A stretch of 36,167 nt of DNA from Thauera phenylacetica B4P (lineage in GTDB: Bacteria > Pseudomonadota > Gammaproteobacteria > Burkholderiales > Rhodocyclaceae): contig NZ_AMXF01000020.1 of the NCBI RefSeq assembly GCF_000310225.1, positions 1 through 36,167 of the forward strand, given 5' to 3'. The notes beneath the pieces are model-generated. The model saw nothing but the letters and a program-made list of their open reading frames with translations, had not been told where the DNA came from and searched no databases. A program made the translations under genes and the position numbers. Each line of letters begins with the position of its first letter. Positions within the stretch are counted from its first letter, which is position 1. Positions 9,058 to 16,826 of this stretch are shown in pieces.

Positions 9058-9933
9058 ATGAGCACCATGGCCACAGCGCAGGCGACATCGCAGGCGAGCG
9101 CCGCGGGTGATCCGGAGATCGGCCGCAGCGTCCGCGCGGCCGGCATCCTGACCAACTACCACGACCTGGGCGAGGGCTTCCCCGCGCTCTTCCTCCACGG
9201 CTCGGGGCCGGGCGTCTCCGCTTGGGCGAACTGGCGCCTGGTGCTGGCGCCGCTGGCGCAGCGCATGCGCGCGATCGCGCCCGACATGGCGGGCTTCGGC
9301 TTCACCGAGCGACGCGTCGACCTGCGCTACGACATGGATACCTGGGTGGCGCAGGCGCTCGGGCTGATGGACGCGCTCGGCATCGAGCAGGCGGACGTGG
9401 TGGGCAACTCCTTCGGCGGGGCGCTCGCGCTCGCGCTGGCGATCCGCCACCCGCAGCGCGTGCGCCGGCTGGTGCTGATGGGCAGCGTGGGCGTGCCCTT
9501 CGAGATCACCGCGGGGCTGGACGCGGTGTGGGGCTACACGCCCTCGTTCGAGAACATGCGCCGGATCATGGATTACTTCGCCTGGGACCGCAGCCTGGTG
9601 AACGATGAGCTCGCCGAGCTGCGTTATCGCGCCAGCATCCGCCCAGGCTTCCAGGAGTCCTTCGCGAGCATGTTTCCGGCACCGCGCCAGCGCTGGGTGG
9701 ATGCGCTCGCCAGCCGCGAGGAGGACATCCGCGCACTGCCGCACGAGACGCTGATCGTCCATGGCCGCGACGACCAGGTGATTCCGCTGCAGACCTCGGA
9801 GACCCTGCTACGCTGGATCGAGCGCGCGCAGCTGCACGTGTTCGGCCGCTGCGGCCACTGGACGCAGATCGAGCACTCCACGCGCTTCGTGCGGCTGGTC
9901 GGCGATTTCCTCTGCGAGGAGGCCGGAGGCTGA
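9058..9933 (+). CDS. dmpD: 2-hydroxymuconic semialdehyde hydrolase, DmpD
   Basis: 291 residues, an alpha/beta-hydrolase. It cleaves the meta ring-fission product to 2-hydroxypent-2,4-dienoate and formate (the hydrolytic branch). The oxyanion-hole region HGSGPGVSAWANWR, nucleophile S118 in GNSFGG, acid D239 in GRDDQVIP and H267 in CGHW form a complete catalytic set. Position is unusual: it sits between dmpP and the dioxygenase gene, where many phenol operons carry the dmpQ ferredoxin. The ribosome-binding site is weak for ATG 9058; ATG 9067 is an alternative. Confidence 0.88.
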   Translation: MSTMATAQATSQASAAGDPEIGRSVRAAGILTNYHDLGEGFPALFLHGSGPGVSAWANWRLVLAPLAQRMRAIAPDMAGFGFTERRVDLRYDMDTWVAQALGLMDALGIEQADVVGNSFGGALALALAIRHPQRVRRLVLMGSVGVPFEITAGLDAVWGYTPSFENMRRIMDYFAWDRSLVNDELAELRYRASIRPGFQESFASMFPAPRQRWVDALASREEDIRALPHETLIVHGRDDQVIPLQTSETLLRWIERAQLHVFGRCGHWTQIEHSTRFVRLVGDFLCEEAGG

Positions 9934-10056
9934 GCCTGGCCAGGGGCCGGGCAGGCTGGAGGGGATGTTTGAAGTTTTCGTGGCGCCCCAGCGCAGGGTG
10001 GCGGGGGCCACGGCAGGATCCGTCTAGCGACGGAGGTAGATCGAGCGAACCGGCCC

Positions 10057-10073
10057 GGACGGGGGGTCCGTCC
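10057..10073 (+). other. Intercistronic hairpin dmpD/catechol dioxygenase
   Basis: GGACGG-GGGGT-CCGTCC within a 168-nt gap, the only structure I see in this gap; no promoter or terminator signature was recognised. Confidence 0.35.
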
Positions 10074-10101
10074 CGGGCACATCAAGAGAGGAGCAGACAA
10101 A

Positions 10102-11031
10102 ATGGCAATGACAGGCGTACTTCGTCCGGGACACATCTCCCTGCGTGTCCTCGACCTCGAGGAAGGCATCAACTTCTACAAGAACACCCTCGGCCTGGTC
10201 GAGACCGGCCGCGACGGCCAGGGCCGCGTCTACTTCAAGGCCTGGGACGAGCGCGAGCACAACAGCGTGCTGATCCGCGAGGCCGAGAGCGCCGGCGTGG
10301 ATTTCTTCGCCTTCAAGGTCGCCGACAAGGCGACGCTCGACAAGCTCGACGCCGACCTGCAGGCCTTCGGCCTCAAGACCGAGCGCATCCCCGCCGGCGA
10401 GATGCTGGAGACCGGGGAGCGCGTGCGCTTCGAGGTCCCCTCGGGCCACCTGATCGAGCTCTATGCCGAGAAGACCGATATCGGCAACGGCCAGTCGTAT
10501 GTGAACCCGGACCCCTGGATCCCCGACGCCGAGCACGGCATCGCGCCGACGCGCATGGACCACTGCCTGCTGTACGGCCCGGACATCGAGAAGGTGCAGG
10601 AGATCTTCGAGAAGGTGCTGGGTTTCTACCTCGTCGAGCACGTGGTGATGGAAGACGGCAAGACCGACCTGGCGATCTGGCTGTCTTGCTCGACCAAGGC
10701 CCATGACATCGCCTTCGTGCGCCACCCCGAGCCGGGCAAGCTGCACCACATCTCGTTCAAGCTCGACAGCTGGGAGAAGGTGCTGCGCGCGGCCGACATC
10801 ATGTCGATGAACCGCATCTCGATCGACATCGGCCCCACCCGCCACGGCATCACCCGCGGCACCACGATCTACGCCTTCGATCCTTCGGGCAACCGCTTCG
10901 AGACCTTCTGCGGCGGCTACGACACCTACCCCGACTACAAGGCGGTCACGTGGACCTGGGACGAGGTCGGCGCCGGCATCTTCTACCACGACCGCAAGCT
11001 CAACGAGCGCTTCCTGAGCGTGGTGTCCTGA
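10102..11031 (+). CDS. dmpB: Catechol 2,3-dioxygenase (extradiol, type I.2.A), phenol-operon copy
   Basis: 309 residues, close to XylE/DmpB (307). It cleaves catechol to 2-hydroxymuconic semialdehyde with Fe(II) and O2. Two vicinal-oxygen-chelate domains; iron ligands are H154 (RMDHCLLYGP), one of H215/H216 (GKLHHISF) and E267 (NRFETF). The extradiol signature runs through GITRGTTIYAFDPSGNR. AAGAGAGGAG precedes the ATG. It is about 75% identical, without gaps, to the copy at 26613-27542 by hand alignment. It ends the phenol operon and is followed by GC-rich hairpins. Confidence 0.96.
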   Translation: MAMTGVLRPGHISLRVLDLEEGINFYKNTLGLVETGRDGQGRVYFKAWDEREHNSVLIREAESAGVDFFAFKVADKATLDKLDADLQAFGLKTERIPAGEMLETGERVRFEVPSGHLIELYAEKTDIGNGQSYVNPDPWIPDAEHGIAPTRMDHCLLYGPDIEKVQEIFEKVLGFYLVEHVVMEDGKTDLAIWLSCSTKAHDIAFVRHPEPGKLHHISFKLDSWEKVLRAADIMSMNRISIDIGPTRHGITRGTTIYAFDPSGNRFETFCGGYDTYPDYKAVTWTWDEVGAGIFYHDRKLNERFLSVVS

Positions 11032-11042
11032 GCGTGGCCGCG

Positions 11043-11152
11043 CCGGCGCTCCCTGCCGACCGGGCAGGGCCGCCGGCGCGCGCGATGCCGGACTTGCGTC
11101 CGGCGAGCCCGGGGCTTGACGGCCCGAGTCTTAACGGCCCGGGGCTCGCCGG
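11043..11152. terminator. GC-rich inverted repeats between converging genes, possible bidirectional terminator
   Basis: Two structures are visible: a nested hairpin with core CCCTGCC (11051-11057)/GGCAGGG (11063-11069), and an 11-bp stem CCGGCGAGCCC (11100-11110)/GGGCTCGCCGG (11142-11152). Neither has a T-run, so the terminator call is weak. The stretch separates the end of the phenol operon from the 3' end of the GntR gene. Confidence 0.35.
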
Positions 11153-11153
11153 C

Positions 11154-11873
11154 TCAGGATTTCCGCTTGCCGGCGAAAAACTCTTCCGGCAGCAGCTTGA
11201 CCGCGTCGAGCGTGCGCAGCACGTGCTCGGTGAGGATGGAGGTCGCGCGCGTGGTGTCGCGTGCCAGGCTGGCGTTGAACAAGGCCTGGTGCTCGGCGTG
11301 GATGTCGCGCGGGATGGGGTGGCTGAACAGGCTCAGGCGCCGGTAGCGCTCGGACTGCTGGTAGAGGATGTGCTGGAAATGACGGATCCAGCGCGAGGGC
11401 GAGGCGGCGATCAGCGCCTCGTGGAAGGCGCGGTTGCGGCGCTCCCACTCCTCGGCGGCCAGCGAGTCGTTGTCGCCGAGCTTCTGCTCGGCGCGCGACA
11501 GGCGATGGAATGCGGCGACGATGGCAGCTTCCCAGTCCTCGCCGCCGAGCTGCAGCGACTGGCGCAAGGCCTCGGTCTCGAGCAGCAGGCGGGTGCGGGT
11601 GATGTCCTCGAAGTCCTCGATCGAGATTGGCGAGACGCGGAAGCCGCGCTGCCCCTGCGCGATCACGAGGGCGTCGGTGACGAGCAGGAGGAGGGCCTCG
11701 CGCAGGGTGCCGGCGCCGACCTCGTAGCGGTCCTTGAGATGTTCGACGCGAAGCTTCTCGCCGGGGGCGTGGACGCCCTCGATGATGTCCCGGCGCAGGC
11801 GCTGGTAGGCGCCCTCGACGAGGGTCTTCGGCTCGACGGCGTCCGGTGTTTTCGGTGGAACCGCTTCGTTCAT
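11154..11873 (-). CDS. GntR-family transcriptional regulator, FCD (FadR/VanR) subfamily
   Basis: 239 residues. Winged-helix DNA-binding domain (about 17-82) with GAYQRLRRDIIEGVHAPGE and the recognition region LREALLLLVTDALV, then an FCD ligand domain (about 90-222) with candidate metal histidines H151, H195 and H217. AphS and PhcS of Comamonas phenol clusters are GntR repressors, so an analogous role is likely. It is divergent from the 12034 operon, and an inverted repeat plus a TCTCGAGA-type site lie between them. No convincing Shine-Dalgarno precedes the ATG. The effector is unknown. Confidence 0.88.
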   Translation of the reverse strand: MNEAVPPKTPDAVEPKTLVEGAYQRLRRDIIEGVHAPGEKLRVEHLKDRYEVGAGTLREALLLLVTDALVIAQGQRGFRVSPISIEDFEDITRTRLLLETEALRQSLQLGGEDWEAAIVAAFHRLSRAEQKLGDNDSLAAEEWERRNRAFHEALIAASPSRWIRHFQHILYQQSERYRRLSLFSHPIPRDIHAEHQALFNASLARDTTRATSILTEHVLRTLDAVKLLPEEFFAGKRKS

Positions 11874-11888
11874 GGTCGCGACAATGTT

Positions 11889-11916
11889 GGATACACCCCG
11901 GTTCGCGATTGTATCC
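11889..11916. promoter_or_regulatory. Inverted repeat GGATACA-N14-TGTATCC, GntR operator candidate
   Basis: Arms at 11889-11895 and 11910-11916, ending 16 bp from the GntR start codon. The location suits autorepression of the GntR gene. The arm spacing is larger than in usual FCD operators, so two dimers or another factor are possible. Confidence 0.45.
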
Positions 11917-11943
11917 GAGCGGAGTGGAATTAGCTTCTTCTAT

Positions 11944-11956
11944 AAATCTCGAGAAA
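11944..11956. promoter_or_regulatory. Palindromic operator candidate, TCTCGAGA-type, site 2
   Basis: AAATCTCGAGAAA, identical over 13 positions to site 1. It ends 5 bp before the -35 box of the promoter at 11962, so a bound protein would sit immediately upstream of RNA polymerase. Confidence 0.55.
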
Positions 11957-11961
11957 AAACC

Positions 11962-11990
11962 TTGACGTCGACATTGGCCTGACCTATCTT
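11962..11990 (+). promoter_or_regulatory. sigma-70 promoter of the dmpFGI operon
   Basis: TTGACG (11962-11967) and TATCTT (11985-11990) with 17-bp spacing. Transcription would start near 11997, about 37 nt before the first gene of the operon. Confidence 0.65.
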
Positions 11991-12033
11991 CAAACGCATT
12001 ACAGATCAAACCTGAACCACAGGAGCTCACCCG

Positions 12034-12471
12034 ATGAAAGTCGCTGTTCCTCAGGCCACCATCAGCTGGGAGGCGGCGCATGCCGCCGTCGCCGCCGCGG
12101 TCGCGAAGGCCGAGGCGCTCGGGGTGCGGATCAACGTCGGCGTCGCCGACGCCTCCGGCAACCTCGTCGCCTTCCTGCGCATGCCCGGCGCCTTCCCGCA
12201 GTCGATCGCGATCGCCATCGACAAGGCCTACACCGCGGGCGGCTTCGGCTTCCCGACCGGCAAGTGGATGGACGTGTGCGCGGGCAACGAGGGCATGAAG
12301 CTGGGCTTCTCTGCGCAGCCGCGGCTGGTCGTGTTCGGCGGCGGCCTGCCGATCCGCGTCGGCGGCGAGCTGTTGGGCGGCATCGGTGTCTCGGGGGCCT
12401 CCGAGGAGCAGGACGGCATCTGCGCGCGCGCAGGGTTGCTCGCGATCGGCGCCGACGACGTCGAGCCCTGA
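12034..12471 (+). CDS. GlcG/HbpS-family (haem-degrading domain) protein
   Basis: 145 residues of the GlcG/HbpS (DUF336) fold: alternating helix and strand with [33 protein letters not shown] and the C-terminal [21 protein letters not shown]. Some members bind haem; others sit in catabolic operons with no known activity. There is no signal peptide, so it is cytosolic. It heads the operon with dmpF, dmpG and dmpI. CAGGAG lies before the ATG. Its role in the pathway is unknown. Confidence 0.85.
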   Translation: MKVAVPQATISWEAAHAAVAAAVAKAEALGVRINVGVADASGNLVAFLRMPGAFPQSIAIAIDKAYTAGGFGFPTGKWMDVCAGNEGMKLGFSAQPRLVVFGGGLPIRVGGELLGGIGVSGASEEQDGICARAGLLAIGADDVEP

Positions 12472-12529
12472 GCGGCGAACTTCGCTTTTCCGTCCGCGCT
12501 GCGGGCACCTCCCGGTTGCAGTCGTGCGG

Positions 12530-12560
12530 CGGTCCGTTCCTCTCCCCTCTCCCCGGACCG
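12530..12560 (+). other. Intercistronic hairpin before dmpF
   Basis: CGGTCCG (12530-12536)/CGGACCG (12554-12560) with a pyrimidine-rich 17-nt loop, in a 139-nt gap that holds no gene. Confidence 0.35.
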
Positions 12561-12610
12561 TCGCGCGGCCTGCATTCCTGGAAACGACTCAACCCCAAAG
12601 GAAGACAGGC

Positions 12611-13534
12611 ATGAACAAGATCAAGTGTGCGCTGATCGGACCGGGCAACATCGGCACCGACCTGCTGTACAAGCTCAAGCGCAGCCCGGTGCTCGAGCCG
12701 GTGTGGATGGTCGGCATCGACGCCGGCTCGGAAGGCCTCGTGCGCGCCCGCGAGCTCGGCCTCAAGACCACCGCCGACGGCGTCGACGGCCTGCTGCCGC
12801 ACGTCAAGGCCGACGGCGTGCAGATCGCCTTCGACGCGACCAGCGCCTACGTCCACGCCGAGAACAGCCGCAAGCTCAACGAGCTCGGCGTGCTGATGAT
12901 CGACCTCACCCCGGCTGCGATCGGCCCCTTCTGCGTGCCGCCGGTCAACCTCGTCGAGCACGTCGGCAAGGGCGAGATGAACGTCAACATGGTCACCTGC
13001 GGCGGCCAGGCCACGATCCCGATGGTCGCGGCGGTGTCGCGCGTGCAGCCGGTGGCCTATGGCGAGATCGTCGCCACCGTGTCGTCCAAGAGCGCCGGCC
13101 CCGGCACGCGCAAGAACATCGACGAATTTACCCGCACCACCGCGGGCGCGGTCGAGAAGGTCGGCGGCGCGAAGAAGGGCAAGGCGATCATCATCCTGAA
13201 TCCGGCCGAGCCGCCCTTGATCATGCGCGACACGGTGCACTGCCTGACCGAGACCGAGCCCGACCAGGCCGCGATCACGGCCTCCATCCACGCCATGATC
13301 CAGGAAGTGCAGAAGTACGTGCCCGGCTACCGCCTGGTCAATGGCCCGGTGTTCGACGGCAATCGCGTCTCGGTGTACCTCGAGGTCGAAGGCCTGGGCG
13401 ACTACCTGCCCAAGTACGCCGGCAACCTCGACATCATGACCGCGGCCGGCGCGCGCACCGCCGAGATGTTCGCCGAGGAGATCCTCGCCGGCCGTCTGAA
13501 GCTCGAATCCAACCGCGCCACGATGGTGGCCTGA
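12611..13534 (+). CDS. dmpF: Acetaldehyde dehydrogenase (acylating), DmpF
   Basis: 307 residues. It converts acetaldehyde, CoA and NAD+ to acetyl-CoA and works in a channelling complex with the aldolase encoded next. N-terminal Rossmann motif [10 protein letters not shown], catalytic C130 in VTCGGQAT, and the dimerisation/aldolase-contact region toward the C-terminus. The ATG at 12611 is chosen because it gives the family N-terminus [15 protein letters not shown]; the reading frame is open further upstream, but that stretch is unlike any member. The aldolase gene follows after 25 nt. Confidence 0.96.
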   Translation: MNKIKCALIGPGNIGTDLLYKLKRSPVLEPVWMVGIDAGSEGLVRARELGLKTTADGVDGLLPHVKADGVQIAFDATSAYVHAENSRKLNELGVLMIDLTPAAIGPFCVPPVNLVEHVGKGEMNVNMVTCGGQATIPMVAAVSRVQPVAYGEIVATVSSKSAGPGTRKNIDEFTRTTAGAVEKVGGAKKGKAIIILNPAEPPLIMRDTVHCLTETEPDQAAITASIHAMIQEVQKYVPGYRLVNGPVFDGNRVSVYLEVEGLGDYLPKYAGNLDIMTAAGARTAEMFAEEILAGRLKLESNRATMVA

Positions 13535-13559
13535 GCGCCCCGGCCACAAGGAGATGAAC

Positions 13560-14591
13560 ATGGAACTTCGCGGCAAGAAGATCACCGTCCACGACATGAC
13601 CCTGCGGGACGGCATGCACCCCAAGCGCCACCTGATGACGCTCGAGCAGATGAAATCCATCGCCACCGGGCTCGATGCGGCGGGCGTGCCGCTGATCGAG
13701 GTCACCCACGGCGACGGCCTGGGCGGTAGCTCGGTGAACTACGGCTTCCCGGCGCACAGCGACGAGGAATACCTCGGCGCGGTGATCCCGCTGATGAAGC
13801 AGGCCAAGGTCTCGGCGCTGCTGCTGCCTGGCATCGGCACCGTCGATCACCTGAAGATGGCGCACGAGATCGGTGTCTCCACCATCCGCGTCGCCACCCA
13901 CTGCACCGAGGCCGACGTCTCCGAGCAGCACATCGGCATGGCCCGAAAGCTCGGCATGGACACCGTCGGCTTCCTGATGATGGCGCACATGAACAGCCCC
14001 GAAGGCCTGGTCACCCAGGCCAGGCTGATGGAGAGCTACGGCGCCAACTGCATCTACGTCACCGATTCCGCCGGCCACCTGCTGCCCGACACCGTCAAGG
14101 CGCGCCTGTCCGCGGTGCGTGACGCCCTCAAGCCCGAGACCGAACTCGGTTTCCACGGCCACCACAACCTGGCGATGGGCGTGGCCAACAGCCTCGCCGC
14201 GCTCGAAGTGGGCGCCACCCGCATCGACGCCGCCGCGGCGGGTCTGGGCGCCGGCGCCGGCAACACCCCGCTGGAGGTCTTCATCGCGGTGTGCGACCTG
14301 ATGGGCATCGAGACCGGCGTGGACGTGTTCAAGATCCAGGACGTGGCCGAAGACCTCGTCGTGCCGATCATGGACTTCCCGATCCGCATCGACCGCGACG
14401 CGCTCACGCTCGGCTACGCGGGCGTGTATGGCTCCTTCCTGCTGTTCGCCAAGCGCGCCGAGAAGAAGTACGGCGTGCCGGCGCGCGAGATCCTCGTCGA
14501 GATGGGCCGTCGCGGCATGGTCGGCGGCCAGGAGGACATGATCGAGGATACGGCCTTGAACCTCGCCCGGGCGAAGGGGCTGGCCGCCTGA
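13560..14591 (+). CDS. dmpG: 4-hydroxy-2-oxovalerate aldolase, DmpG
   Basis: 343 residues (DmpG 345). It cleaves 4-hydroxy-2-oxopentanoate to pyruvate and acetaldehyde, which passes to DmpF. TIM-barrel HMGL-like domain with catalytic R16-D17 (MTLRDGMH) and H20, the metal-binding FHGHHN, and a C-terminal helical communication domain. An ATG at 13554 overlaps AAGGAG; ATG 13560 lies 6 nt after it and is chosen. Confidence 0.96.
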   Translation: MELRGKKITVHDMTLRDGMHPKRHLMTLEQMKSIATGLDAAGVPLIEVTHGDGLGGSSVNYGFPAHSDEEYLGAVIPLMKQAKVSALLLPGIGTVDHLKMAHEIGVSTIRVATHCTEADVSEQHIGMARKLGMDTVGFLMMAHMNSPEGLVTQARLMESYGANCIYVTDSAGHLLPDTVKARLSAVRDALKPETELGFHGHHNLAMGVANSLAALEVGATRIDAAAAGLGAGAGNTPLEVFIAVCDLMGIETGVDVFKIQDVAEDLVVPIMDFPIRIDRDALTLGYAGVYGSFLLFAKRAEKKYGVPAREILVEMGRRGMVGGQEDMIEDTALNLARAKGLAA

Positions 14592-14600
14592 ATGTGAGCT

Positions 14601-14631
14601 GCGCCCCCGCTGGCCGATGCCGCGGGGGCGC
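14601..14631 (+). other. Intercistronic hairpin dmpG/dmpI
   Basis: A perfect 10-bp stem GCGCCCCCGC/GCGGGGGCGC with an 11-nt loop, in the 123-nt gap before the tautomerase gene. There is no T-run. Confidence 0.45.
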
Positions 14632-14714
14632 GCCACATCGGGGCCGAGTGCAACGCAGCGGCGTCGTGCCACCGGGCAGGGCGCCATCGTTTCGATGACA
14701 AGGAGGGGCAGAGC

Positions 14715-14906
14715 ATGCCGTTGGCAGAAATCACCATGATCGAAGGCCGCACCGAAGACCAGAAGCGCGCCGTGATCGAGAAAGTCACCCAGGCGCTCGT
14801 CGAGGCAGTGGGCGCGCCGATCCAGACCGTCCGCGTCGTCATCCGCGAGGTGCCCAAGACCAACTGGGGCATCGGCGGGGTGTCGGCAAAAGACCTCGGA
14901 CGCTGA
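14715..14906 (+). CDS. dmpI: 4-oxalocrotonate tautomerase, DmpI
   Basis: 63 residues, the standard length. It converts 2-hydroxymuconate to 2-oxo-3-hexenedioate in the oxidative branch. After Met removal the N-terminus is Pro, the catalytic base, followed by LAEITMIEGRTEDQKRAVI; the arginine-bearing segment VRVVIREVPKTNWGIGG is intact. AAGGAGGGG precedes the ATG. Its partner enzymes DmpC and DmpH are encoded 13 kb away in the other block. Confidence 0.95.
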   Translation: MPLAEITMIEGRTEDQKRAVIEKVTQALVEAVGAPIQTVRVVIREVPKTNWGIGGVSAKDLGR

Positions 14907-15008
14907 GGGCTGCGCAGTCGCAGGCAGGATTCACCGAGCGCCCCGCAGAGGGCGCCGGTCCAGGAGCAGCACACTCGTCGCAAGACCAATCAAGGAGGAG
15001 ATGAAGGG

Positions 15009-15926
15009 ATGAAGATCAGCAAGATTGCGGCTGCGGTCGCGCTCGGCGCGCTCGCGATCGGCGGTGCCCACGCCAAGGATGGCGGCGACCAGTACCCCAA
15101 CGGGGCCGAGACCTGGCTGGGCGGCGCGGTGCCGCCGCCGGGCAACTATTTCATCAACTACTTCGGCTACTACGGCGGAGAGCTGCGCGACGGGGACGGC
15201 AACAAGGCACCCTCGGGCGAGGTCGACGCCTGGTTCAACGCCTTCCGCTTCGTGCACACCAGCGAGCACAAGATCCTGGGTGGCAACTGGGGTTGGCACG
15301 TGATCGTGCCACTGGTGCACCAGAAGGTCGATCTGTTCGGCTCCAAGTCGGTCAACGGCGTGGGCGATATCACGATCGATCCGTTCATCGTGTCGTGGCA
15401 TTCGAAGAACTGGCACTGGGCGATCGGCCTGGACATCAATCTGCCGACCGGGCGCTACAAGGAAGGCGATGCGCGCCAGAGCATCGGGGCCAACTACTGG
15501 AGCTACGAGCCGCTGTTCGCCTTCACCTATATGGGCGACACCGGCTGGGAGGTCTCGGCCAAGCTGATGTACAACATCAAGACCAAGAACAAGGACTACG
15601 ACGGTCCGGCCGGTGTTGGCAGCTACGCTTCGGGCGACGAGTTCCACATGGACTATCTTGTCGGCAAGCGCATCGGGCCCTGGGGCGTAGGCCTGTCGGG
15701 CTACTATCTCAAGCAGACCACCGACGACGAGATCAACGGACAGAAGGTTGCGGCGAACGCCTTCTGGTCGGAAGGCCGTCGCGGGCAGGTCTTCGCCATC
15801 GGCCCCACGGTCAGCTACACGACCAAGGGCGGCGTGCACCTCACCGCGCAGTGGAACCACGAGACCAAGGTGGAGAACCGCTTCGAGGGCGACAAGTTCA
15901 TCGTCAAGCTGATCATGCCGCTGTAG
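15009..15926 (+). CDS. Outer-membrane channel of the phenol meta-degradation (MetA/SphA) family
   Basis: 305 residues. A Sec signal peptide (about 1-22, cut after GAHA) is followed by amphipathic beta strands rich in alternating aromatic residues, ending in IVKLIMPL, as in beta-barrel proteins. It matches the phenol MetA-pathway family often encoded in aromatic-degradation clusters and thought to aid uptake of hydrophobic substrates across the outer membrane. GGAGATGAAGGG precedes the ATG. It is the last gene before a clear terminator. Confidence 0.85.
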   Translation: MKISKIAAAVALGALAIGGAHAKDGGDQYPNGAETWLGGAVPPPGNYFINYFGYYGGELRDGDGNKAPSGEVDAWFNAFRFVHTSEHKILGGNWGWHVIVPLVHQKVDLFGSKSVNGVGDITIDPFIVSWHSKNWHWAIGLDINLPTGRYKEGDARQSIGANYWSYEPLFAFTYMGDTGWEVSAKLMYNIKTKNKDYDGPAGVGSYASGDEFHMDYLVGKRIGPWGVGLSGYYLKQTTDDEINGQKVAANAFWSEGRRGQVFAIGPTVSYTTKGGVHLTAQWNHETKVENRFEGDKFIVKLIMPL

Positions 15927-15937
15927 GTCGCCGCCTG

Positions 15938-16022
15938 CGATCGTGATCAAGACCCCGGCACACCGCCCTGGTGGCCGGGGTCTTTTCGTCTGCTGCGTGC
16001 CCTGCATGGTCGATCGTGATCA
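15938..16022 (+). repeat. 12-bp direct repeat flanking the terminator
   Basis: CGATCGTGATCA occurs at 15938-15949 and again at 16011-16022, on either side of the terminator hairpin. Each contains the palindromic TGATCA. Function unknown. Confidence 0.5.
15951..15986 (+). terminator. Rho-independent terminator of the dmpFGI/channel operon
   Basis: Nine-bp stem GACCCCGGC (15951-15959)/GCCGGGGTC (15974-15982) followed by TTTT. The loop of 14 nt can fold further. Confidence 0.85.
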
Positions 16023-16032
16023 TGGTAAATGT

Positions 16033-16044
16033 TAATCGCGATTA
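16033..16044. promoter_or_regulatory. Perfect 12-bp palindrome TAATCGCGATTA
   Basis: Located 99 bp upstream of the ABM-domain gene, in an AT-rich stretch and 7 bp before a TCTCGAGA-type site. An operator candidate for an unidentified regulator. Confidence 0.4.
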
Positions 16045-16050
16045 TTTATC

Positions 16051-16064
16051 AAAATCTCGAGAAT
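16051..16064. promoter_or_regulatory. Palindromic operator candidate, TCTCGAGA-type, site 3
   Basis: AAAATCTCGAGAAT, matching sites 1 and 2 at 11 of the 12 core positions or better. It lies 79 bp upstream of the ABM-domain gene; I could not assign a confident -35/-10 pair here. Confidence 0.5.
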
Positions 16065-16142
16065 TATGCGTTAGAGTAGCGCTCTACCTGCGGTGAGCTT
16101 CCCGTTCGGTTTCACCGCCCCGTCAGAACAGGAGAGTCCTCG

Positions 16143-16721
16143 ATGAATGCCCCCGCCGCCGCACCTGCCGCCGCTCCCGCCCGCGTCACCCGCATCGCCC
16201 GCCGTCGTGCCCGTCCCGGGCACGAGGCCGAGTACGAAGGGATGTTGCGTGAGATGCTCGCCAAGATGCGCGAGCACAAGGGTTTTCTGGGGGGCGACCT
16301 GATCCCGCCCGAGGCGCCGGGCGAGGAGTATCAGCTCGTGGTCCGCTTCGCCTCGGAGGCCGAGCTGCAGGCCTGGGACATGAGCGACGCCCGCGGCGCG
16401 CTGCTCGAGCGCATGAAGGCGGTCGCCGAAGGCGAGCCCGAGTTTCGCAAGCTGAGCGGGCTCGAGGCCTGGTTCGAGCCCGCGGTGGTGCCGGCCACGA
16501 TGCACCCGCCGCGCGCGCGCATGGCGCTGGTGACCTGGCTGGGCATCTTCCCCACGGTGTCCTTCTTCCTGTGGTTCGTGCTGCCATGGATCCAGCCGCT
16601 GCCCTTCCTGCCGCGCACCGCGGTGCTCACCGCGCTGATCGTGGTGACGATGACCTGGGTGGTCATGCCGCGGCTCACCCGCGTGCTGCGCGGCTTCCTG
16701 AATCCGCCGCGCAAGGGCTGA
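16143..16721 (+). CDS. ABM-domain (antibiotic biosynthesis monooxygenase-like) membrane protein
   Basis: 192 residues. After an Ala/Pro-rich start comes an ABM ferredoxin-like domain (about 14-110; ARRRARPGHEAEYEGMLREML, GGDLIPPEAPGEEYQLVVRF). Two membrane helices follow at about 127-149 and 156-176, with a basic tail. Proteins of this make-up are common and uncharacterised; the domain may act on quinone-like or reactive aromatic compounds at the membrane. CAGGAGAG precedes the ATG. It has its own upstream region with a TCTCGAGA-type site, and no downstream partner on this strand. Confidence 0.75.
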   Translation: MNAPAAAPAAAPARVTRIARRRARPGHEAEYEGMLREMLAKMREHKGFLGGDLIPPEAPGEEYQLVVRFASEAELQAWDMSDARGALLERMKAVAEGEPEFRKLSGLEAWFEPAVVPATMHPPRARMALVTWLGIFPTVSFFLWFVLPWIQPLPFLPRTAVLTALIVVTMTWVVMPRLTRVLRGFLNPPRKG

Positions 16722-16826
16722 GCGGGCGCGCGTGAAGGCGGCACGCGGCGCGCGCCAGCCGTGCCGTCACGAGACGGAGAGTCGTGCCCGGCATGCCGCC
16801 TCGCAGCGGCGTACCGGGCTGCTGCG

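Noticed and set aside
15295-15310. TGGCAC strings inside genes (for example in the outer-membrane channel gene) as sigma-54 promoters
   Set aside because: They lack a TTGC-type -12 element at the right distance and lie within coding sequence.
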